Source of the DNA: CAVQEK01 sp964596645
GTDB lineage: Bacteria; Bacteroidota; Bacteroidia; Cytophagales; Cyclobacteriaceae
Direction of reading: 5' to 3'
Assembly: GCA_964596645.1 (NCBI GenBank)
Contig: CAZQVB010000014.1
Coordinates: forward strand, 48,772-112,771
DNA: 64,000 bases
The translations under genes were made by a program, and so were the position numbers. The first letter of the stretch is position 1, and every line of letters starts with the position of its first letter. Shown here in pieces: positions 18,351-27,523 of this stretch. Under the pieces are notes generated by a model, which saw only the letters and a program-made list of their open reading frames with translations, searched no databases and was not told where the DNA came from.

Positions 18351-20873
18351 ATGGCAGACGGTACCCACGAGAACATAATACCTATAAATATTGAAGATGA
18401 AATGCGCGGTGCGTACATCGACTATTCCATGTCGGTGATTGTATCGCGGGCTCTTCCCGATGTGCGCGATGGCCTCAAGCCGGTACATCGGCGCGTATTG
18501 TATGGTATGCTCGAGCTGGGTGTGAGCTACAACCGACCGTATAAGAAAAGCGCCAGGATAGTGGGCGAAGTGTTGGGCAAGTATCACCCCCACGGCGACT
18601 CGTCAGTATACGACACCATGGTACGTATGGCACAACCCTGGTCGCTGCGGTATCCGCTGGTAGACGGACAGGGTAACTTTGGCTCCATAGATGGTGACTC
18701 ACCGGCAGCCATGCGGTATACCGAAGCCCGCCTGCGTCGCATTTCCGAGGAAATGCTGAACGACATCAACAAAAATACTGTAGACTTTCAGCCGAACTTC
18801 GACGATTCGCTCACCGAGCCCACGGTATTGCCTGCCATATTGCCCAATTTGCTGGTGAATGGCGCATCCGGCATTGCGGTAGGCATGGCCACCAATATGC
18901 CTCCGCACAACCTGCGTGAAGTGGCGGAAGGCATCATCGCCTATATCGATAATCGTGATATTGATATTGCCGGCCTTATGGAGTATGTAAAGGCACCTGA
19001 CTTCCCCACAGGCGGCATTATTTATGGCTATCAGGGTGTGAAAAACGCTTTTGAAACAGGTCGCGGCAGGGTAGTAGTGCGGGCAAAAGCCCATTTCGAT
19101 ACCACACGCACTGGTAAGGAGCAGATCATTGTCACCGAAATACCTTATCAGGTGAATAAGGCGCTGATGATTGAGAAGACGGCGGCGCTGGTGAATGAAA
19201 AGAAAATAGAGGGAATCTCAGATATCCGGGATGAATCGGATAGGGACGGGCTGCGCGTGGTGTACGACCTGAAGAAAGACGCCATACCCAACATTGTGCT
19301 GAACAAGCTCTTCAAGTACACACAACTGCAAAACTCTTTTGGGGTGAATAATGTGGCTTTGGTGAAGGGAAGGCCACAAACGCTGAATCTGAAAGACATG
19401 ATTCAGCACTACGTAGAGCATCGCCACGATGTAGTCATTCGACGCACGCAATTTGAGCTCGACGAAGCAGAAAAGCGCGCGCATATACTGGAGGGCTACC
19501 TCATAGCGCTGGACAACCTCGACGCCGTGATCAGCCTGATCAGAAGCTCACGCGACCCGGATGAGGCGCGCGAAGGTTTGATGAACAACTTTAGCCTGTC
19601 GGAACTGCAAGCACGAGCCATACTCGATATGCGCCTCCAACGCCTTACCGGACTGGAGCGGGAGAAAATACAAAAAGAGTACGATGAAGTAATGGCCCTG
19701 ATAGAGCGCCTGAAAGAAATCCTCGCCAAAGAAGAGCTTCGCATGGGCATCATCAAGGATGAACTACAGGTGGTGATAGACCGCTATGGTGACGACCGCC
19801 GTACGGAGATTGTGCATAGTGCAGAAGATATAGACATCGAAGACATCATTCCCGATGAAGAAATGGTCATTACGGTGTCGCATCAGGGTTACATCAAGCG
19901 CACACCGCTGATTGAGTACCGCACGCAGGGCAGGGGCGGTGTTGGCAGCCGGGGCGCTGCCAGCAAAGACGACGACTTCACAGAGCATCTCTTTGTAGCC
20001 ACAGCACATAATTATCTGCTCATATTTACACACTTCGGAAAAATATTTTGGCTGAAAGTGTATGAAGTGCCTGAAGGCGGCAAGACAGCCAAAGGCAGGC
20101 CCATGCAGAACCTGATCAACATAGAACAAGGAGATTCAGTGCGCGCCGTCATCAATGTGAAAACCCTCAACGATCCGGACTACATCAACAACAACTTTTT
20201 GATCATGGTCACTGAGAACGGTACGGTGAAAAAGACAACCCTTGAGGCCTATTCCAGACCACGGCAAAACGGCATCAACGCCATCACCATAAATGAAGGC
20301 GACAAGCTGCTCAATGTGGCGCTCACCAACGGCAATAACCACATTATTATAGCCGTTCAGTCTGGTAGAGCCATACATTTTCATGAGACGCAGGTAAGAG
20401 CGATGGGGCGTATGGCGGCAGGTGTACGAGGCATAGTGCTCGACGATGCCAATGATAAAGTCGTTGGCATGGTATGTGTTGAAAATGAAGCCACTGATTT
20501 GCTGGTGTTGTCTAAAAAAGGGTACGGTAAGCGATCTTCCATAGCCGATTACAGAATCACCAATCGCGGGGGCAAGGGTGTAAAAACTCTCAACACAACG
20601 GATAAGACAGGGCCTCTGGTAGCCATAAAGGCGGTAGGCGATCAAGATGATTTAATGATCATTAACCGCTCTGGAATCACCATACGCATGGCAGTGGAAA
20701 ACCTGCGTGTGATGGGCCGTGCCACACAAGGTGTGCGGCTTATCAAGCTGAGCGATAACGATGAAATTTCTTCCATAGAAACCATAAAAAAGATCAATGG
20801 TGAAGAATTGGATGAAGAGCCGGGTGAGGAGAAGAGAGACGATGCTGAAAATGATAACCAACAAATAGATTAA
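18351..20873 (+). CDS. gyrA: DNA gyrase subunit A
   Basis: Breaks and rejoins DNA in the A2B2 gyrase that introduces negative supercoils. 840 residues, normal length. The catalytic tyrosine is Tyr123 (AAMRYTEARL). The quinolone-resistance-determining segment GKYHPHGDSSVYDTMVRMAQ carries Ser84 and Asp88, the unmutated state. The C-terminal beta-pinwheel blades are visible, and the GyrA box is represented by QGRGGVGSRGA around residue 525, which distinguishes it from ParC. The acidic tail (EELDEEPGEEKRDDAEND) is typical of Bacteroidota. gyrB is not in the window. A TPR gene follows 41 bases later. Confidence 0.97.
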   Translation: MADGTHENIIPINIEDEMRGAYIDYSMSVIVSRALPDVRDGLKPVHRRVLYGMLELGVSYNRPYKKSARIVGEVLGKYHPHGDSSVYDTMVRMAQPWSLRYPLVDGQGNFGSIDGDSPAAMRYTEARLRRISEEMLNDINKNTVDFQPNFDDSLTEPTVLPAILPNLLVNGASGIAVGMATNMPPHNLREVAEGIIAYIDNRDIDIAGLMEYVKAPDFPTGGIIYGYQGVKNAFETGRGRVVVRAKAHFDTTRTGKEQIIVTEIPYQVNKALMIEKTAALVNEKKIEGISDIRDESDRDGLRVVYDLKKDAIPNIVLNKLFKYTQLQNSFGVNNVALVKGRPQTLNLKDMIQHYVEHRHDVVIRRTQFELDEAEKRAHILEGYLIALDNLDAVISLIRSSRDPDEAREGLMNNFSLSELQARAILDMRLQRLTGLEREKIQKEYDEVMALIERLKEILAKEELRMGIIKDELQVVIDRYGDDRRTEIVHSAEDIDIEDIIPDEEMVITVSHQGYIKRTPLIEYRTQGRGGVGSRGAASKDDDFTEHLFVATAHNYLLIFTHFGKIFWLKVYEVPEGGKTAKGRPMQNLINIEQGDSVRAVINVKTLNDPDYINNNFLIMVTENGTVKKTTLEAYSRPRQNGINAITINEGDKLLNVALTNGNNHIIIAVQSGRAIHFHETQVRAMGRMAAGVRGIVLDDANDKVVGMVCVENEATDLLVLSKKGYGKRSSIADYRITNRGGKGVKTLNTTDKTGPLVAIKAVGDQDDLMIINRSGITIRMAVENLRVMGRATQGVRLIKLSDNDEISSIETIKKINGEELDEEPGEEKRDDAENDNQQID

Positions 20874-20914
20874 CATAATAAGTGTAACTAGTTTTAAACC
20901 CAACATTGACAGAG

Positions 20915-22090
20915 ATGAAACGCATAGTTTTTGGATTGCTATTTTTAACCGCTACCACATTCTGCTTTGCACAATACGAGCCGAAGGGTAAAACGACCAA
21001 AGCAGAGGCTGCTTTGACAAGTGGCAAACTCGACATTGCCAAGGCGGAAATTGACGAGGCTTTTAAAGTAGATAAGAAAGGTAAAGTGACCAGCGATGGA
21101 AAGAACTGGTACCTTCGTGGCCGCGTTTACAAAGCCATTTACCTCGACGACAGCACACAGTTTGCCGAACTTGATGATCAGGCGCTTGATAAAGCCGTGG
21201 AATCTTTCAGCAAAGTGAAAGAGATGGAGAAAGAAACCTCTTCCTATTTTCTATTCACAGACCAGGAGATGAGTAATTTGTATGGCAACATCATAAATAA
21301 AGGTGCCAATGCCTACAACGAAAATGATTTTGAATTGGCCTATGAAGAATTTATGGATGCTTTGAAGGTGATGCCCGGTGATACTACCGCATTGCTTTAC
21401 GGAGGCACTGCTGCACAGCAGGCCGGTAATACTGACGCCGGCATCAAAGCATATGAAGAACTCATAGAAGTAGGCACGAGCAATATCGATGTGTACAAAA
21501 CGCTCATTTACCTCTATAGAACTGAGCAGAACGACCTTGAGAAAGTACTGCAAACGACCAGAGCAGCATTGGAAACATTTCCTGAGAATAAAGACTTGAA
21601 GCAAGAGGAAATAACCACGCTTATATTGTTGGAAAGAACAGATGAAGCCGCCACTCAGCTCAACAAAGCCATAGAGGACGAACCCAACAACCCATTGCTG
21701 TATTACGAATTGGGATACCTTTACGATTTTCAGGAGAGATATGACGATGCGCTGGCGCAATATCAGAAGGCAATTGAAGTAGATCCTTCACACTACGAAT
21801 CGAACTACAACGCTGGTGTTGTTTACTTCAATAAAGCCGCTGCAGTACTGAAAGAGTTAAATAACCTCTCTCTGGAAGATTACAGAAAACAGGAGAAAAC
21901 CTACTATGACAGTGCGGTGGTACATTTTAAAAATGCCTTGCCGTACTTAGAAAAAGCAGCCGAAGTAAAACCTAACCAAGACGTACAATTGCTTGAAACT
22001 TTGGAAGGTGTGTACATTCGACTGAAAATGACGGACAAAGCAGAAGCGCTGGAAAAACGCATTCAGGCGCTCTCAGGTGCCGAAGAATAG
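20915..22090 (+). CDS. Secreted tetratricopeptide-repeat protein, 391 aa
   Basis: Start placed at ATG 20915 (MKRIVFGLLFLTATTFCFAQ), which gives a signal peptide and has GACAGAG just before it; a TTG at 20906 is the alternative. The mature protein is a chain of TPR-type helices. Clear units include NAYNENDFELAYEEFMDALKV, LLYGGTAAQQAGNTDAGIKAY, PLLYYELGYLYDFQERYDDALAQY and the next, ESNYNAGVVYFNKAA. It most likely acts as a periplasmic protein-protein scaffold. Its position straight after gyrA is shared by many Bacteroidota genomes as I recall, but no functional link is known. A strong terminator follows. Confidence 0.85.
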   Translation: MKRIVFGLLFLTATTFCFAQYEPKGKTTKAEAALTSGKLDIAKAEIDEAFKVDKKGKVTSDGKNWYLRGRVYKAIYLDDSTQFAELDDQALDKAVESFSKVKEMEKETSSYFLFTDQEMSNLYGNIINKGANAYNENDFELAYEEFMDALKVMPGDTTALLYGGTAAQQAGNTDAGIKAYEELIEVGTSNIDVYKTLIYLYRTEQNDLEKVLQTTRAALETFPENKDLKQEEITTLILLERTDEAATQLNKAIEDEPNNPLLYYELGYLYDFQERYDDALAQYQKAIEVDPSHYESNYNAGVVYFNKAAAVLKELNNLSLEDYRKQEKTYYDSAVVHFKNALPYLEKAAEVKPNQDVQLLETLEGVYIRLKMTDKAEALEKRIQALSGAEE

Positions 22091-22118
22091 TAACTCAATA
22101 AACCGCTAAAATGGTGTG

Positions 22119-22157
22119 AAAAAGGCTGATGGTGAATAAATTGCCATCGGCCTTTTT
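22119..22157. terminator. Intrinsic terminator after the TPR gene
   Basis: A 14-bp stem (AAAAAGGCTGATGG at 22119-22132 with CCATCGGCCTTTTT at 22144-22157, one G-T pair), 11-base loop, T-rich 3' side continuing CTTTTG. It ends the gyrA-TPR transcription unit 29 bases after the stop. Confidence 0.88.
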
Positions 22158-22198
22158 CTTTTGTTTTAGGTCAATCACAGTAAAACTTCGATACACTT

Positions 22199-23164
22199 AT
22201 GAAAATCACGACCATCTTACTCACACTGGCCGTTTATCCTGCAGTGCTTTGTACACCGCTGTTGGGACAAAAACTAAAAGCCAAGATATACAGGGAAGGC
22301 GTGCTGGTGCACCAGAAGGGCGATACTGTTTTTTTCTATCAGTCGGTGCCCAAATCCAAAGATGGTGCGCTGCCGCGATCCAACTATGTACACCCGCTGT
22401 ACAATGTAGACGGGTCAGTGATCACAGAAGATTTTCCTGTAGACCATCTGCATCACCGCGGTGTGTTTTGGGCATGGCACCAGGTGTATGTAGGCAATGA
22501 GCGCATGGGCGATGCCTGGGAAATAAAGGATTTTACCTGGGATGTGGCCAATGTAAAAACCAAAAAAAACAAGGACAAAAGCCTGTCCGTTTTCAGCACG
22601 GTTTGGTGGAAATCACCCAGATATATGGAGGGCAACTGGATGAAGCCATTTGTAGAAGAAGCAGTTGAAATACACGTGCACAGGCAAGAGAAAAACCATC
22701 GGGTAATCGACTTTACCATAGCGCTGAAGGCCTTGGTGGACAGTGTGCGCATAGGCGGCTCTGAAGATGCCAAAGGCTACAGCGGCTTTTCGGTGCGCAT
22801 GCGCCTGCCTGAAGATGTGCGATTTATTTCCGGCGGGCAGCCCGTGCAGCCTCAAACGCTGCAGTTGTCTGCCGGTTCATGGATGCAAATTGAAGGCGGT
22901 ATCGGCGCCTTAGATTCTACCGCTGGTGTAGTGATGATAGACCACCCCGAAAACCCACAGTACCCTCAGCCCTGGATCATCCGCAAAGCGAGAAGTATGC
23001 AGAACGCAGCATTCCCAGGCAATACACTTTTCCCCCTTTCTACCACAGAGCCGCTCAGGCTTCATTATCGCCTGGTTGTGTATGCTGATGCCATCGAACC
23101 TGAAGTGCTCAACGGATTGGTGAATTCGTTTCAAGCGCAGCTTTTGCAGCACCAAACGCCTTGA
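22199..23164 (+). CDS. Secreted PmoA-family (DUF6807) protein
   Basis: A signal peptide (to about residue 24, ending PLLGQ) is followed by a beta-rich domain. The key stretch is YVHPLYNVDGSVITEDFPVDHLHHRGVFWAW (residues about 62-100), the histidine-rich signature of the family annotated as PmoA-like or DUF6807. Despite the name, these proteins are not methane monooxygenase subunits. They are frequent in sugar-degrading Bacteroidota and Planctomycetes beside ThuA and oxidoreductase genes, and a ThuA gene lies in this window at 42.4 kb but not adjacent. The last 56 bases overlap tail-to-tail with the convergent gene at 23109. Confidence 0.85.
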   Translation: MKITTILLTLAVYPAVLCTPLLGQKLKAKIYREGVLVHQKGDTVFFYQSVPKSKDGALPRSNYVHPLYNVDGSVITEDFPVDHLHHRGVFWAWHQVYVGNERMGDAWEIKDFTWDVANVKTKKNKDKSLSVFSTVWWKSPRYMEGNWMKPFVEEAVEIHVHRQEKNHRVIDFTIALKALVDSVRIGGSEDAKGYSGFSVRMRLPEDVRFISGGQPVQPQTLQLSAGSWMQIEGGIGALDSTAGVVMIDHPENPQYPQPWIIRKARSMQNAAFPGNTLFPLSTTEPLRLHYRLVVYADAIEPEVLNGLVNSFQAQLLQHQTP

Positions 23165-23819
23165 GAAGAACCGGCGCCACATGGCTGCGGCGTGAGGCTT
23201 CGGTGCTAATCTTCTGATTTACTTCCAGCTCTATGCCGATATAATTGTGGGCATGCACGCGACGCAAGTGCGTAGTAAATCCATCGGCTGTGCCCCTGTA
23301 CGGGTAATTGAAGCGGACGATCAGCCCAGGATGTAAATGGCGTAATTCATCACGCCAATGCTTACATAGCCTCTGTTCGTCTTTTCTTTTTGGGTCGTAT
23401 AGTAATCCTACATCGCAGTGTCGCACTTCACCGTGGAGCTCTGGCGTAAAGCTGTGTATCGAAATGTGGCATACGGCATAGCCTTCCGCTAAATATTTGA
23501 TAATACCCTGTTCTACCTTATGGCGATAGGGCCGGTAATGGTCATTCAAAATCTGCAGCTTCTCCGCCTGCGCCAAGGGCTTTGTAAATTGTGAAAATAG
23601 GTTGGGATGATGCAGGGAGCGATTGAGCTCTACCAGCAGCCTGCTGGTGGTAGAAAAATAGCACGCATCGGCTTCACCGGCAAAATGCTGATATATGGCT
23701 AATGCACCAGGGTCATAGCCACGATGGGTGTACAGTGCCGGCGCATTGGAAAACAGTGACTGGTAACGGGGTGGAATATCATTGCCACCATGCTCGCAGG
23801 TTACCACCAGTTTCATCAT
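23109..23819 (-). CDS. N-formylglutamate amidohydrolase-family protein
   Basis: Member of the N-formylglutamate amidohydrolase fold (zinc-dependent hydrolase of N-acyl amino acids). Start at ATG 23819 (MMKLVVTCEHGGNDIPPRYQSLF), whose ATGA overlaps the stop of the upstream ligase gene. 236 residues. Visible motifs are CEHGGNDIP near the N-terminus (a metal and substrate loop), VELNRSLHHPNLFS, HISIHSFTP, and RFNYPYRGTADGFTTHLR. These agree with the family but differ from the histidine-degradation enzyme HutG2. The gene order makes hydrolysis or release of an amide product by the ligases more likely than histidine catabolism, and no hut genes are nearby. The 3' end overlaps the PmoA gene by 56 bases. 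Confidence 0.85.
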   Translation of the reverse strand: MMKLVVTCEHGGNDIPPRYQSLFSNAPALYTHRGYDPGALAIYQHFAGEADACYFSTTSRLLVELNRSLHHPNLFSQFTKPLAQAEKLQILNDHYRPYRHKVEQGIIKYLAEGYAVCHISIHSFTPELHGEVRHCDVGLLYDPKRKDEQRLCKHWRDELRHLHPGLIVRFNYPYRGTADGFTTHLRRVHAHNYIGIELEVNQKISTEASRRSHVAPVLLKAFGAAKAALETNSPIR

Positions 23820-25059
23820 TCGAAAAGCCGGTTGTGATCCAGACAAGTGGCCAGCTCCTTATACACCACGCGCACAGCATCACTGCTGATTTCCGTGGGC
23901 AACCGGCGCCTGATCCTGGTGGAGAGTGTGCCTTTCTCCAGTATCGTTTTAATAATGGCGCTGTCCTGCTCGGGCAGGTTTGGTGATACCGCCTCAAAAA
24001 GATGCCACCACACCTCTGCAGCCTCTAAGCTGTCGGAATGAATGCCGAGCGTGCGCAGAAATTTGCTGTTGCTTATCACGGTCTTTTCGCCGGACTGTAC
24101 NNNNNNNNNNCTGATTCTTGAAACAGTGTCAGCAGTTCTTGTTCGTGCCATTGTTGCTGCTCATCTGTGCTGCTCCATTGGCCGGCAATCATTTTCTTCA
24201 GTACCTGTACAAAAAGCCTCACCAAAGCCAGGTCGGCAGCAGGGCATTCTTGTATATCAATTACCCTTATTTCTATCGCTCCCCTGTCGAACCGGGCTAT
24301 GGCGCCGCGAGAATTGAGAAAGTGATGGTCCATCACACGCTCATGGTCGTAGGGCTGTATGGCAGATTTTATCGGATCAAAAATGCGGCGTTGATAGTCC
24401 TGCTCTGTAAAAACAGCCTCGGGTATCAGGCTGCCCATCAGTACGGGCAGCTTCTTTTGGTTGTGCAGGTAGGTATGCATGCGGGCGTCGGCCATGCCGG
24501 TGAGCCGGCCATCGAGCATGGGCGAGCTGGCAGCAATGGCCGGAATGAGCGGCAGCAACAGGCGGATGGCAGCATGCAGCGCAGCAAACTCGGAGTCGTT
24601 GTGGAAAGGCAGGTTGATGTGCGTGCTCTGCAGGTTGGACCAGCCATGTCCGCGGCAGTCGAATATCCGGTCGTACAGGCTGTATATTTCATTGTACTCG
24701 TGTGGCCAGAGCACTGTTTCAGTGAAGGGATCCATCAATGGATGCGCGGCGGTTGGCAGCAGCATAGCCCCGTGTGCTTGTAGTGAGCGGTTTATTTCCT
24801 GCACATTGCTGGCAAACTGCTCCGCCAAATGGTCCAGCGTGCTTGCCGGACCGTTGGTTTTCAGCTCTATCACATGGTTCACCAGCTCATTGCTCCAGGC
24901 TATGGCGCCATTGTCAGCGTCTGAGATGTATTGACCCGTTTTGTCGAAAATAAGCTTGTCTGCAATCGGGCTCACCGTGAGTGTTTCGCGGTCTACGATC
25001 ATGTATTCCAGCTCTACCCCGGCGACTTCAAAAAGTCGGTAGCGTTTTTTATTTGGCAC
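23816..25059 (-). CDS. GCS2-type glutamate-cysteine ligase-like carboxylate-amine ligase (contains N gap)
   Basis: ATP-dependent ligase of the GCS2 fold, expected to join an amino group to a glutamate-like carboxylate. N-terminus GVELEYMIVDRETL holds the catalytic Glu pair; STHINLPFHND and ARFDRGAIEIRVIDIQECP are further family motifs. Ten N at 24101-24110 put the last ~94 codons in another frame. The downstream frame (VQSGEKTVISNSKFLRTLG to LDHNRLFE) is open, ends in the expected place, and its stop overlaps the next start (ATGA). The true gap must therefore be 3n+2 bases and the gene is intact, about 411-415 residues. Start ATG 25059 overlaps the ATP-grasp gene by 11 bases. Confidence 0.88.
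24101..24110. other. Ten-N assembly gap inside GCS2 ligase gene
   Basis: The upstream frame ends with a single base of a codon at 24111 and the downstream frame starts cleanly at 24100, so the missing length must be 2, 5, 8 or 11 and cannot be 10. Confidence 0.85.
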
Positions 25060-26521
25060 TCTTGGTGGTGGTTTTTCCTTCTATCCTATTTTTAAGTGCT
25101 TCTATTACAGCAATGTACAGTTCATCTTTGATCACCTGATCTTCTATGCCAAAATCCAGATTGGGATTGTCATTCACTTCTATCACCAGGGGTTTGCCAT
25201 TTATTTCTTTGATGTCCACACCAAACAAGCCTTTACCGATGAGGTTGGTGGCTTTCAGCGCTACTTCAATGATTTTGGGCGGGGCATCTTTTATGGCTAT
25301 AGTTTCAAATTCCCCGGCGCGGTCGCTTTTGCGTTTCGATTTCCAATTGTATATCTGCCAGTGGTCTTTGGCCATAAAGTACTTGCACGCGTATAGTGGC
25401 ACTCCGTCGATGATGCCGATGCGCCAGTCGAAGTCGGAATAGGAATATTCCTGCGCCAGTACCAGGTCGGAGATTTTAAGCAAGTTGCTCAGGCCTTTTT
25501 TCAGGTCTTCTTCTGTATCGGCCCGCTGCACACCCAGCGAAAAGGATGAGTCGGGTAGCTTGAGCACGCATGGCAAGCCAATTTCTTTCATTACCTGGTT
25601 GCGGTTTTCTTTCTGCACTATCATCGACTTGGGCTGCGGTACTTTGGCGGCATTCAGCAGCTCTGCCAGGTATACTTTATTGCCACACTTCAGTATGGTA
25701 TCGGGAGAATCTATTACCGCCAGACCTTCAGATTCTGCACGGCGTGCAAAGCGGTAGCTGTCGTTATTGACGTGCGTAGTGTCGCGTATAAAGAGCGCAT
25801 CGAAAGCGGGTATGCGTGAGTAATCGTCGCGGGTGATGGTTTCGGCGCTGAAGCCCATCTTTTCTGCCACAGAAATGAATTTTTCAATGGCCTGTTTGTT
25901 GCTCGGCGGGGCAGTGTCTTTGGGATTGATGAGAATACCCAGGTAGTACTGCGACTTATCGGAGCGGGGGCGGTCGTAGCGCTTTTTGTTGAAATATTCC
26001 TGTGCACACTGCTGAACAAACTCGTGGTGGTATTCTGGTATTTCGCCGTAGGGAATGGCCTTGATGCTCTGTAAAAGCCACTTTTTGTTGTATGTAAACC
26101 GGGCCCTGAGAAAGGGCGCCTGAAATAATTTGTGCAGCTCCAGCGACAGCTTATCGTACTGGCGGGCTACATTTTTGCCAAAATATATGCTCAGAGTGAA
26201 ATCTTCTGATTTCAGTTTGTTCAGATTCCTCTGAATCAAATCGTCGAGGTCTTCAGACATCACCCGTACCAAAGCGGGAGCGCGCAAGTCGAGAATGTTT
26301 TTTACGTCGGGTATGGGCTTGTGCCCGCGTGCATCGGCCAGCAGCGATACATAATAGCCTTTGGACTGATACCGGTATTCTTTACACAGATTGAATATGC
26401 GCACATTCTTTTCTGCAAGAAACTGAGGATTGGTCAGGTAGTCTTTGGCCGATACCACCTCCGCATCCGGTACTTTCAAATTCCAGTGCTGCGGATTATT
26501 TACGACGATTATTTTTTTCAT
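25049..26521 (-). CDS. RimK-like ATP-grasp ligase with RLAN N-terminal domain
   Basis: Expected to form amide (peptide) bonds by acyl-phosphate chemistry. Start at ATG 26521 (MKKIIVVNNPQHWNL); a TTG 15 bases upstream is the alternative. 490 residues. The first ~190 residues match the RimK-like ATP-grasp N-terminal (RLAN) pattern (NLCKEYRYQSKGYYVSLLADARGHKPIP). The ATP-grasp part shows GLPCVLKLPDSSFSLGV, VLAQEYSYSDFDWRIGIIDG and the metal-binding VDIKEINGKPLVIEVNDNPN. Its 3' end overlaps the GCS2 gene by 11 bases. No signal peptide, so it is cytoplasmic. RLAN proteins are known only from genomics; the substrate cannot be told from sequence. Ribosomal S6 modification is unlikely because of the extra domain and neighbours. 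Confidence 0.88.
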   Translation of the reverse strand: MKKIIVVNNPQHWNLKVPDAEVVSAKDYLTNPQFLAEKNVRIFNLCKEYRYQSKGYYVSLLADARGHKPIPDVKNILDLRAPALVRVMSEDLDDLIQRNLNKLKSEDFTLSIYFGKNVARQYDKLSLELHKLFQAPFLRARFTYNKKWLLQSIKAIPYGEIPEYHHEFVQQCAQEYFNKKRYDRPRSDKSQYYLGILINPKDTAPPSNKQAIEKFISVAEKMGFSAETITRDDYSRIPAFDALFIRDTTHVNNDSYRFARRAESEGLAVIDSPDTILKCGNKVYLAELLNAAKVPQPKSMIVQKENRNQVMKEIGLPCVLKLPDSSFSLGVQRADTEEDLKKGLSNLLKISDLVLAQEYSYSDFDWRIGIIDGVPLYACKYFMAKDHWQIYNWKSKRKSDRAGEFETIAIKDAPPKIIEVALKATNLIGKGLFGVDIKEINGKPLVIEVNDNPNLDFGIEDQVIKDELYIAVIEALKNRIEGKTTTKSAK

Positions 26522-26651
26522 GTTCTTCGTGTTCAATCTTTTTCTACCCTACTCCGCGGGTCGGTCATTTTCAGCAAATATGATAAAAACGATAATTCCG
26601 CCGCTTGGGCTGAACTCAATTTAGTTTTATCTCAATGCCTGCACGCGTATG

Positions 26652-27341
26652 TCAGGGGTGAATGATGAGCAAATTGGCATCATAAGTAACTATACCCAGC
26701 ATGATGGAGTTGATGAGCCTGTCTACATCTACCTTATAGTAGTTGGCCAGAGAAATGGGATTGCCGGCATACGGGTCGGCCACCGATATCAGGTTGTCTT
26801 CGTCCGAATCGTACAACACAACAAAATGCCCCATGGGCTCGCCCCTGAGATCGTCATAAATAGACTTGTTTTTAAGTGAATATTCTCTGCGGGTATTGTA
26901 CAAGAAGGTGGCACTCAGGCCGGCGAGCACAGGGATTTTTCTGTCAAAATACTTTTTGAGCAAATCGAAAGTGAGGTTGTCGAACGAAATGACGCCGCCC
27001 TGGTCGAGGAACTGTATATAGGCACGCGTGGCTTCTGCAAATTTTTTGCCCTCCTTGTACTTCAGTTGCTCCTGCAGTTTGTCTATTAGCCCGTTGTTGT
27101 CGAGCATGCTCCAGCTGGGGTCAAACAGTTTCAAATTGTAGGAATAGGTCGTGGCTTTCATGCCATTTCTGAGTGCATCGAGCCCCAGGAATACGGCAAG
27201 GGTGCCTCCATCTTTCAGATACTTCACATTGGCTATGACCTCACTGAGGCTTTGCTGACGGTTGAAGTAGGTATATACGGCGTGTAGAGAGGTGGGTCCA
27301 CAGGTTTCGTCATCGGGCTGTGGCATTATTTTTACGTTCAT
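26652..27341 (-). CDS. C39-like cysteine peptidase, cytoplasmic
   Basis: Papain-fold peptidase of the C39 type without an ABC transporter. Start at ATG 27341 (MNVKIMPQPDDETCGPTSLHAVY) is preferred because the family begins this way; a GTG at 27368 with AAGGAG two bases before it is possible. The triad is Cys14 (DETCGPTS), His172 (PMGHFVVLYD) and Asp189 (VADPYAG) in the 229-residue form. No signal peptide or membrane segment. It is upstream and co-directional with the ATP-grasp, GCS2 and amidohydrolase-like genes, 130 bases ahead of the ATP-grasp start. It most plausibly processes a peptide made or modified by those ligases. Confidence 0.85.
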   Translation of the reverse strand: MNVKIMPQPDDETCGPTSLHAVYTYFNRQQSLSEVIANVKYLKDGGTLAVFLGLDALRNGMKATTYSYNLKLFDPSWSMLDNNGLIDKLQEQLKYKEGKKFAEATRAYIQFLDQGGVISFDNLTFDLLKKYFDRKIPVLAGLSATFLYNTRREYSLKNKSIYDDLRGEPMGHFVVLYDSDEDNLISVADPYAGNPISLANYYKVDVDRLINSIMLGIVTYDANLLIIHP

Positions 27342-27464
27342 TCTGGCATTACTATCTACATTCCACACGGCTCCTTGATCTTTAAATGAAAAAATATGCG
27401 CTATTGGCTGCGGCGCAATTTAACGGAATATATACCGAACCCTGGTCTGAGGCATCTTTTATAG

Positions 27465-27500
27465 TTTCGAACGAAAGGCCACTTTGCCTTTCGTTCGAAA
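27465..27500. terminator. Perfect 15-bp inverted repeat between dipeptidyl peptidase and C39 genes
   Basis: TTTCGAACGAAAGGC (27465-27479), loop CACTTT, and its exact complement (27486-27500). It lies 24 bases past the dipeptidyl peptidase stop and upstream of the C39 gene, on a minus-strand transcript. No T-run follows on either strand, so it is either a 3'-end-stabilising hairpin or a non-classical terminator that insulates the amidoligase cluster. Confidence 0.65.
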
Positions 27501-27523
27501 GCCTATCGATACTTCATATTGCA

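Noticed and set aside
23109..23819. Histidine-degradation enzyme for the N-formylglutamate amidohydrolase-like gene
   Set aside because: No hut genes are nearby and the gene is translationally coupled to amide ligases, so a role in that cluster is more likely.
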